From: Pristionchus mayeri
Taxonomy: Eukaryota; Nematoda; Chromadorea; Rhabditida; Neodiplogasteridae
Reading direction: 5' to 3'
Assembly: GCA_036245805.1 (NCBI GenBank)
Contig: BTRK01000005.1
Span: 38,111,469 to 38,175,468 of the forward strand
Length of the DNA stretch: 64,000 nucleotides
In this document: positions 57,201 to 64,000 of the stretch, piece by piece
Position numbering within the stretch: the stretch's first letter is position 1
Layout: every line of letters begins with the position of its first letter
Translations under genes and position numbers: made by a program
The notes under the pieces: model-generated
The model's database searches: none
Told to the model about the DNA's origin: nothing
Seen by the model: the letters and a program-made list of their open reading frames with translations, nothing else

Positions 57201-57888
57201 ATGGACAACTCGGAGATCGCTTCGATTGTGGCTGGAGCAATCGGGGTTAGTTATCCCTAGATTTAAAATCGCCAGTTTTCTCGAGCTTCTCGCAGTCACT
57301 ATGTGGACAATAGAAAGTAGCGTGGTTGAGTGGATGTGTGTGCCCACATACGGATTGGGAGGGATTGGTAGGTCAAGGGATTTATCCGAGTTATGAGAGC
57401 ATCGGAGAGAAGGATAAGAACAGATGATCCGGAAAGATTGTAGAGCGAAGAGTGATACGGGAAAGGGGGAAGGGGAAGGGGACAGAGGGGGGATACAGAT
57501 CACTGACTTATCCACCGACACAATCACATTATCATTCTTGCTTTTACTGTAGATTGATATTCGATGCGAAGTTAGGAACAAGTATATTTACTTTTGTTTT
57601 TAATCTCAGTGCACTTTTTAGTTGGTCATCATTCTTGTCGTCATTATTGCATTGATGAAGCGGTACTGCGCGTGTTGTCAGCGAGATCAGATGGATGTAA
57701 GTCGAATGTTGATCGAATCTATCTTTTGATTTATTTGTTTTCGCTTGAGGTTGTTTTAGAGAAAATCGATATCGGACTGGCTCTACTATAAATGCCATCA
57801 GCCGGAAGACGTTAGCGTACATCTAGAAGTAAGGATAGGGAATCTCGAAAACACGAAACTATGTTTCCGCTTTGAGAGACTCGACTAG
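57201..57888 (+). CDS. Single-pass membrane microprotein C (82 aa)
   Basis: Exons 57201-57245 (MDNSEIASIVAGAIG), 57622-57696 (LVIILVVIIALMKRYCACCQ, RDQMD) and 57760-57888 (starts RKSISDWLYYKCHQPEDVSV, TAG). All joins are phase 0. The ATG is 2 bases after an ACATCCAG acceptor. Same architecture as microproteins A, B and D: a 15-codon first exon ending in the N-terminal half of the helix, a 25-codon second exon completing the helix and adding a Cys/basic juxtamembrane motif, and a soluble third exon. Sequence similarity to A/B is low, so family membership is by structure. Exon 3 might end earlier at an internal GTAAGG. Confidence 0.6.
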
Positions 57889-57926
57889 GCTTAATAATGC
57901 GCGCATGATCAGATTTGCCAAAAATG

Positions 57927-58223
57927 CTTAAAGGAGTGCTCCGGGGAATGAATGATAGGGAGTCCCACCACGAGAATTCTGCGCTCTCAATGGGAAACTG
58001 TAGCGAATTTAACCAGAGAAAGAGGCGAATGTGAAGTAGCGCAAGTGAAACATAAAAGGATCAGTCACGTCCCTGAGCTATCAATGAACTTTGCCCGTCT
58101 GTAAATAGCCTCAGAGTCGTCTGTGGGACTTCGGACAAAGTGGTTTCTGATCGGGTTAGTGGCTTCTACAATATCCGCACGGTCACTGTGGGTGACTGAA
58201 CATTCCCCGGAGCACCCCTTTAA
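57927..58223. repeat. MITE, GTGCTCCGGGGAATG family
   Basis: TTAAAGGAGTGCTCCGGGGA at the left and TCCCCGGAGCACCCCTTTAA at the right, inverted. The right 115 bp recur at 59,640-59,752. Confidence 0.75.
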
Positions 58224-58905
58224 ACCCTCTCCAAACGACGCTCTGCGAACCTAGGATCGAGCTTATCCAGGGCCTTTACCGAGCAGAATATGTTGGCTAC
58301 AAAGTAGCTTCTGATGACAAGATGACAGCTTTCAATCACCTGATCTCTGAGTGTCGAACAAGTGGCTACAGTTTGGTTGTGACGAGACGGCGAAATTACC
58401 ATACACGCTTATCGAAGATCCTCCCGTTATCGTTGTTTCGAATATGGAGAGAGGTTAGGGAGCGAAGAAGGAGAGAGATTGGAGAATGAAAGGAGACTTA
58501 GGCGACGATAATCAGATGTTTACGAATGAGCGTGACGCTTAATCTGTTGCACAATGCTTACTAAGAATCTGAGATCAGTAGATTCCTAGGAAAATTACAT
58601 CACAGGGCCTTTCGATCTCTATCATAGGATATTTTGGAACTTTAAAGAGTGTTTGAAAACAAATGAGTATTCCAGAGGTTAAAATCAGCGTTTAGATCGA
58701 GAAGATCCGGCAAGATTCGATTCTCGAGTTCGACAGATGGCCACCGGCCATTAACATTCGGATGACAACCGGGGATATGACAGAAAACTATAAATATTGA
58801 GAGAATTGAATATGACAGAATGCACTAATTACGATCTTTTCCACAGTTCGAGTTGACATTGGCATGTGTTGCGTACAAACCAGCATTCTAAAGATTCTAA
58901 AAAAC
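58224..58905. other. Intergenic, nothing recognised
   Basis: AG-rich stretch near 58,440-58,500. No exon chain or repeat boundary identified. Confidence 0.35.
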
Positions 58906-58909
58906 ACCT

Positions 58910-59450
58910 GACATGGGATTGGTCGGAACTCACATATCCCAATCCTCTTCTTCTTCTCAGGGTATCATCTACTATGGCATAGTATAAGAATCGCTAAATA
59001 AAATTTCACTAAATGTTTCTAGGAATTATGATATTTCACGTTTCAATTTTTTGCAAGGATCCGCATGCGTGCCAGTCGCTCACTACTTCACGTGCCGTTT
59101 AGAGAACAGATCCAACAGCAGCGTGGTCAAGTGGTAAGGTGTCAGGTTAACATGCGGTAGTGTGGGGTTCGAGACCGCCAGATCGCTGCACTTTTTTGCT
59201 ATACTGGGAAATGCTTTTGCAGAGCGAAAACACAATAAAAGTTAATCAACAAGTATGAACGTCCGTCACAGAGCACTTTAAACGCCAGTTCTTATCCTTG
59301 CAAAAACTTGAAACATGAAATATCATAATTCATAGAAACATTCAGTGAAATTTTATTTAGCGATTCTTATACTATGCCATAGTAGATGATACCCTGAGAA
59401 GAAGAAGAGGATTGGGATATGTGAGTTCCGACCAATCCCATGTGAGATCA
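58910..59450. mobile_element. Foldback element enclosing a tRNA-like sequence
   Basis: ACATGGGATTGGTCGGAACT at the left pairs with AGTTCCGACCAATCCCATGT at the right. Arms of about 160 bp also share AAGAAGAAGAGGATTGGGAT and GATTCTTATACTATGCCATA with complements. The unpaired centre (about 59,075-59,275) holds the tRNA-like sequence. Confidence 0.72.
59118..59190 (+). tRNA. tRNA-like gene or pseudogene (AAC-type loop, Val?)
   Basis: 73 bases starting GCAGCGTGGTCAAGTGGTAA and ending GATCGCTGCA. Acceptor ends pair for 6 bp (GCAGCG with CGCTGC). Box A-like TGGTCAAGTGGTAAGG and box B GGTTCGAGACC are present. The position of the anticodon loop TTAACAT would give AAC. Anticodon and T stems pair poorly, so a pseudogene or tRNA-derived repeat is more likely than a working tRNA. 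Confidence 0.42.
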
Positions 59451-59639
59451 TAGCATTCCTATGATATATCGTATATATACGTGATAAGAAATCGAGACTA
59501 CACTGAGACGGTGATAGTGCTGGCAATATTTAGCTCAGTACTGGGTCATGATATTTTTGTTAAACTTCTGCGGTGCTCTCCTTTCTCCTTACTTACTGAT
59601 CTCTTATCAAAATGTGTCTCATCTGTACTAACAAAGTCA

Positions 59640-59752
59640 AACGTCATCTGTGGACCTTCGGACAAAGTGATTTCTGATCGGGTTATTGGCCTCTACAATA
59701 TCCACACTGTCACCTTGGGTGACCGAACATTCCCCGGAGCACCCCTTTAAGG
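59640..59752. repeat. Half copy of GTGCTCCGGGGAATG MITE
   Basis: Corresponds to 58,110-58,223: GGACAAAGTGATTTCTGATC, CTACAATATCCACACTGTCA and CATTCCCCGGAGCACCCCTT. The left terminus is absent. Confidence 0.7.
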
Positions 59753-59769
59753 CGAAGACATGAATCTTG

Positions 59770-61060
59770 TAAACCTTTCCTCTGGTCACAGCAGATAAGA
59801 GGTGTGAAACTAATCCCCTTTGCTTTCAACGAAATTCCGTGTTCCATCATTCTGATGCCAGCTTATTCTATGTAAAAATAGCGATAAGGCTAATGTATTT
59901 TTTTGACTATTTTGGTTTCATCAGGAAATATCATGTGCATTTATCGGGAGATAAAAAAAATTGTGTTAATTCGAAAAGTATTTGGAAAAAAAACGCTAAC
60001 AAGCAATGTCGTTGGTGAGGTAGGGGAGTGGGGAGTTCTAATGAGAACTTGGCGAGAAACTGTATGATAGAGATGATATTGCGACATAATTTTGATCCCA
60101 TACTGCTCCGTCTCGTCTCCTCCATCGACAACTTATCAGTATTAATCCGTCCGATTTCAACGAATGATGGGGCATAGACATGAAATTGAAGGGAATCCCT
60201 AGAACTGTTCATGATGCACCAGCGAGATAAGATCGGTACGAGAAGTGTAAACAGACACTTCACCGTCGACGGTCAACGAAATGTATTGTGCAATCACTCT
60301 GATGCCACCTTCTTCGTAAAATTAATAGCGATTGGGTTATTCAATCCAGTCCCGTTCCAGTTATGTATGGGAATTTACGCAAAATGGATCTGAATTGTCC
60401 GTTGACGTTGACGTCTCCTTCCATTTATCGGAAGTGAAACATTGATCTGTATCAGAATAAAATGTTTCCAAACAGTCTGGCCACCTCTCCCTATCCTAAT
60501 AAAATGCTTATCAAGATTATTTATCTGTCCCATTTCAACGAATGATGGGGCATAGACGTGAAATTGAAGGGAATCCCTAGAACTGTTCATCATGCACCAA
60601 CGCGATAACGATTGAACGAGGTGTGAAAGCAATCCCCTTTACTGCTTTTCAACGAAATTCCGTATTCCATCAGTCTGATGCCACCTTATTCGAAGGAAAA
60701 TTCAAAGAATAACTAACGATCAGGGTGAATGGAATTCGGTTGGCTCTTTGTCTGTAGTTGAATATGACTATTTCATTTATCTGAAGCAGAACAAAATGGA
60801 TTGCAATCAAAATGCAATAGCATAAAACAGTCTAGTCACCTCTTACATATCAATAGTGTTTGCCTGTCTGATTTCAACGAATGATGAGACGTAGACACGA
60901 AATGGAAGGGAATCCCTCAGCTTTTCATCATACCCCAGCGAGATAAGAACGGTGCGAGGCGTGAAAACAGACACTTTGCCGTCGACTTTCAACGAAATTC
61001 CGCATTCGGTCACTCTGATGCCTCCTTATTCGTAGGATAAAAAGCGATAAGCGCAGTGCA
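59770..61060. repeat. Tandem repeat, roughly 340-380-bp unit, diverged
   Basis: TTTCAACGAATGATGGGGCATAGAC recurs near 60,150, 60,530 and 60,868 (last copy modified). TGAAATTGAAGGGAATCCCTA follows in each. CAACGAAATTCCG with CTGATGCC and TTATTCG occurs near 59,830, 60,275, 60,650 and 60,990. Copies differ by point changes and indels. No coding frame is preserved across copies. Confidence 0.75.
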
Positions 61061-61128
61061 TATCAGTCCCATTGAGCCTCTTGGCTATTCGACTGTATCA
61101 TCCCTTGTATTTGCGGCAATCGCTCAAA

Positions 61129-61397
61129 ATGAATAAGGACACATCAGCTGTATTCTATGTCTACTTCTCGGTTGGAGCTGCTGTGGTTAGTTTTTTTAAC
61201 CAAATGCTTAGCACGATTAGGGTCAAGTTTAAATTCAATGGCAAGAAATAGTAACATTGCAGGTGGTATTTCTCTACATCCTTGGCATGTGTCTCTGCAA
61301 GAGGTGTTGCTGCAAGTCAGACAAGACAATTGCTAAGGTTCGGTCATCAGGAATCGAGTGTTATTATTTGCTCTCATTTCAGCCCGACGTCCCTTGA
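61129..61397 (+). CDS. Single-pass membrane microprotein D (48 aa)
   Basis: Exons 61129-61185 (MNKDTSAVFYVYFSVGAAV), 61263-61337 (VVFLYILGMCLCKRCCCKSD, KTIAK) and 61383-61397 (PDVP, TGA). Phase-0 joins throughout; the final intron is 45 bp. Intron 1 splits the helix exactly as in microproteins A-C, and exon 2 is 25 codons as in C. Five cysteines cluster at the membrane edge (CLCKRCCC), suggesting palmitoylation or metal/disulfide roles (inference). Very small, so support rests on clean splice signals and shared architecture. Confidence 0.55.
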
Positions 61398-61554
61398 TCG
61401 GCCACCTCATGGTTTTCATTAGCAAATATTCAAATGATCCATTAGAATTATATTTATTGATTGCCATAATTCACAATATAACCTATTCATTCGTCATAAT
61501 CAAACAATATTGCTATGTGTTCTCAACAATAAAAATATGAACCTCAAATGATAG

Positions 61555-63301
61555 TTAAATTCGCCTGAACACTAACTGCATGGTCTTGGTTCCATCGGGA
61601 CAGACAAAGACTTGCTTGCCCTCATCATCCAACCACTCTTCATGAACGATTTCACGTATTACCGAGTATCCATTCTTCGCGAACAACTGAATTTTGATCT
61701 TTGATCTTTCCCAGATTTACGATTTCCTTTCTAACAATAAGCCAGTAGAGAAAGTTGCACAAATGGGATATCATGATTCAAATGTTGATCTTTACTCGTT
61801 ATCCTTCACTTCATTTCAACCCATGAGAGAAAACAGAACTCAAAGCATCAATATATATCTTGGCTCATTCTTACCCCTTGCGATACGGTTGCTACTGCCT
61901 CGGCGAACGCTCCTCCGGCACCCACCTTTCTCGCTATGTCCAATCCGAAGATGAGTAGTTCCTGAATTAGCATCCATTTTTTACCTATTGAGTTAACCAT
62001 GATTTGTTTTTTACACATCTGCACGATTTGACAAGCCTGAATTATTTTCAAATTCGCCACTTCAGTAGTACAATCATTTATACAATTTTCATATTCTGAT
62101 ATAATCTTGGCAAGACAATGAGCATTCATCCATTTTCAGCTTTCCCCACCTTTCCTATTCCCCTTCCTCTGCATCTCTCAGCCACTGAGATGAGCTTGAT
62201 GTCGAAGAGTCGGTCGATATCCTCAGGGATTAGCTCCCATTTCTGAACATTTTCAAATTGCAATTGGAAACGTGAGGTTCCACATGGTTGCTTTTAACAA
62301 ATAATCTGCCAACCCCCTTATTGATCTCGGCGATGATTTTCCTGATCTGGTACAGCCTCGGGCCGTAGGCATCGAGCCCAGTACGAGCGGGTTCGTCGTG
62401 TCGGTCCTCGTAGCCAGAGAGACGAACGCCGACTACATCGCCGCTGGAATGAAACGGGTGATTTGGCGAGAAGGGCTCCCTTCATTCTGGGTGCTCTCTA
62501 GAGTTCGTAATTTGGGCCTTCGTACCTTCATTTCACACACTCTCTAGACCGGTTGAACAGTGAGAGAGTGTGTAAAATGAAGAGACGGTGACTCGAATTA
62601 CGAATTACAATTCTGGGTGCTCTCTCGCCTATCACACGGACGAGAGAGCACGCAGAACGAAGAAAATATGTCTTGCAATCCATACGAGTTCGAGAAACGA
62701 TACCACGTTCTTTGCATTCTGCACACTCTCTAGACCGGTCGATCGGCGAGAGAACGCCCAAAAGAGAGCGTGATATCGTTTCTCGAACTCTACAATCCAT
62801 CCTTGTATGTTTCGTGCTACATTCGTCTTCCGATGGCATTAACAAGAACTCATTATTCGATCTGCAGTTGTGCATTCACTCACTTGTCATCTCTCACTAC
62901 GACGCTCGTTCCGTTGATGTTCTCCTCGATGAATTCTGAAGTTAAAGCAGGATTCTCAGCAAAAACAAGCCTGGTTGAAATAATGGAAAGGAAATCTCTT
63001 CAAGTCGCGCGCTCTCGCACTCGTTGCCTGTGCGTTAGGATCAACTTTGAATGATTTAATGAGACCATAACTCAATTTTGAACAGAGATTTAGTTATTCC
63101 AGGTTAATATTGGGTACTTTCTTGGTCCTCATCTGGTCAGGCCACAAGCGACCTACCTCGGTATCGCACGTATGTGTCATCCCTGGTCAGTCCAATGGCA
63201 GCATTTATCGATGGAGCGAAGAGGAAGTCCGAGAGTAGGAATTCATGGATTTCAGGCACATCAGACTTAGTGGCGAAGGAGTAGAAGAAGGGACCGCGCA
63301 T
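61555..63301 (-). CDS. GNAT-family N-acetyltransferase, nematode type
   Basis: Acetyl-CoA-dependent N-acetyltransferase (family knowledge; substrate unknown). Minus-strand exons in phase: from ATG 63,301 (MRGPFFYSFATKSDVPEIHE, NAAIGLTRDDTYVRY); about 62,940 (EENINGTSVVVRDD); about 62,450-62,335 (NGDVVGVRLSGYEDRHDEPA, YQIRKIIAEINKG); about 62,270-62,150 (ELIPEDIDRLFDIKLISVAE, RCRGRGIGK); about 61,962-61,875 (LLIFGLDIARKVGAGGAFAE, AVATVSQG); 61,689-61,555 (LFAKNGYSVIREIVHEEWLD, DGTKTMQLVFRRI, TAA). RCRGRGIGK is the acetyl-CoA-binding Q/R-x-x-G-x-G/A motif. A CGCAG acceptor abuts the ATG, fitting trans-splicing. Two MITEs occupy intron 2. No stop or frameshift seen. Confidence 0.8.
62503..62607. 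repeat. MITE, CACTCTCTAGACCGGT family
   Basis: GTTCGTAATTTGGG at the left and CTCGAATTACGAATTAC at the right, around CACTCTCTAGACCGGTTGAA and GTGAGAGAGTGTG. In a GNAT intron. Confidence 0.55.
62688..62803. repeat. MITE, TTCGAGAAACGATACC family
   Basis: AGTTCGAGAAACGATACCAC at the left and TGATATCGTTTCTCGAACTC at the right, inverted around GACCGGTCGATCGGCGAGAG. Same family as 17,691-17,812. Confidence 0.7.
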
Positions 63302-63954
63302 CTGCGACTAGCATTTTTAGTGTTGGCAGTTCGAGGGTTTCAGGCACTCTGTCAGAGAGAGAAAGAAAGGTGGCTTGCCTGCTAGCTTTCGAAACATGGT
63401 GACGGGATGATAATACAATAGGTATAGCATGGAATTGGGAGAATGTGAGAGATTAAAACCGCAGCATTCATTTAGAGGATATAGTGTTCATCTGTCTCTG
63501 GTCGACGAGGATTTAGAGTGCGCGTATGGAGTTAAAAGTGACACATTGCAGAACACTATACATTAATGAGCAGTCGTTTCGCGTATTGCAACGAATCGCG
63601 AACACAAAGATCTTCGAAGAAAATGATGCGCGCTAGGCAATCTTGCGCAAGCATTACTAAATAAATAGCACAGCAAAGAGAAGAGTATTAGGCAGCGAGA
63701 GGAAAGTGCCGGGTGGCAGATAAGAATTCCACGGGGAGAAATCGTCTGACTCTCTCCAAACCACACGCTCTCTCGTCGATCAGGGTTCGCGAGAGAGTGT
63801 ATGGTATGGAGAGAGCGAGAACATTGCTCTCCACGGGAGCGCAGATTCCTTTGCTTGCCTCCGTCTCTCACACTTATACACACTCTCTCTCACTATCTCT
63901 TTCTCTCGCTCACTCTCCGTTTCTCTATTCCTCACGCCTAGTCATAGTGAAATC
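63302..63954. other. GNAT upstream region and CT-rich leader
   Basis: Contains a GAGAGAGTGTATGG-type repeat with hairpin ACGCTCTCTCGTCGATCAGG near 63,765-63,800. A long CT-rich tract at 63,860-63,935 lies just before the next start codon and may be its promoter or 5' UTR. Confidence 0.4.
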
Positions 63955-64000
63955 ATGGCTAACACGGCTACCAATGACCCTGATCTTTTTTCACGGAGCG
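63955..64000 (+). CDS. Start of a gene truncated by the window edge
   Basis: An ATG after a pyrimidine-rich stretch opens MANTATNDPDLFSRS and runs off the end. Open for 15 codons only, so weak. The purine context GAAATCATG is acceptable for a nematode start. Confidence 0.3.
   Translation, partial: MANTATNDPDLFSRS

Overview
The window reads as nuclear DNA of a free-living rhabditid-type nematode. Evidence: phase-consistent introns of about 45-60 bp with T-rich TTTCAG/TTTTAG acceptors; AG acceptors lying a few bases before start codons (as expected for spliced-leader trans-splicing); and nematode-expanded families, namely two seven-transmembrane chemoreceptors of the SRH/SRI type, an F-box protein, an ionotropic-receptor-like (IGLR) protein, a nematode-type GNAT acetyltransferase and Kunitz proteins. 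I cannot name genus or species. No bacterial operons, rRNA or CRISPR were seen. Single-exon ORFs badly under-describe the region; most gene calls here were made by joining exons by eye with splice phase checked.

Layout: (1) 2.8-6.2 kb, + strand, an apparently intact 10-exon chemoreceptor (339 codons) whose longest intron holds two foldback elements. (2) 7.5-8.9 kb, nested palindromes. (3) 10.6-15.9 kb, an inverted duplication of a Kunitz gene flanking a near full-length LINE with a 12-bp target duplication. (4) 16.8-19.1 kb, an IGLR-like receptor. (5) 20.1 and 27.3 kb, paralogous 72-aa single-pass membrane microproteins, with similarly built microproteins at 57.2 and 61.1 kb. (6) 22.6-26.6 kb, a secreted/PAN-like gene with a 2.2-kb foldback in an intron. 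(7) 28-30 kb and 50-51 kb, two pieces of an unrecognised minus-strand gene sharing a nearly identical 240-bp exon, 20 kb apart. (8) 30.2-31.1 kb, a ~127-bp minisatellite. (9) 31.6-40.7 kb, minus strand, a decayed PIF1-like Helitron helicase spliced in frame to a ubiquitin-specific-protease-like (C19) domain. (10) 41.0-43.9 kb, long inverted-repeat arms around a second chemoreceptor (pseudogene, minus strand). (11) 44.2-47.4 kb, a coiled-coil gene carrying a hAT MITE, then a complete F-box gene. (12) 48-56 kb, foldback, mariner-type and Tc1-like elements. (13) 57-63.3 kb, microproteins, MITEs, a foldback containing a tRNA-like sequence, a ~350-bp tandem repeat and a GNAT gene. A new ORF starts at 63,955 and runs off the window.

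The dominant theme is inverted-repeat DNA: about 20 foldback or terminal-inverted-repeat elements, many nested, several with clear 2-, 8- or 9-bp target duplications. The genes do not form one pathway. They are typical fast-evolving environmental-sensing and ubiquitin-related families in a repeat-rich chromosome arm-like setting.
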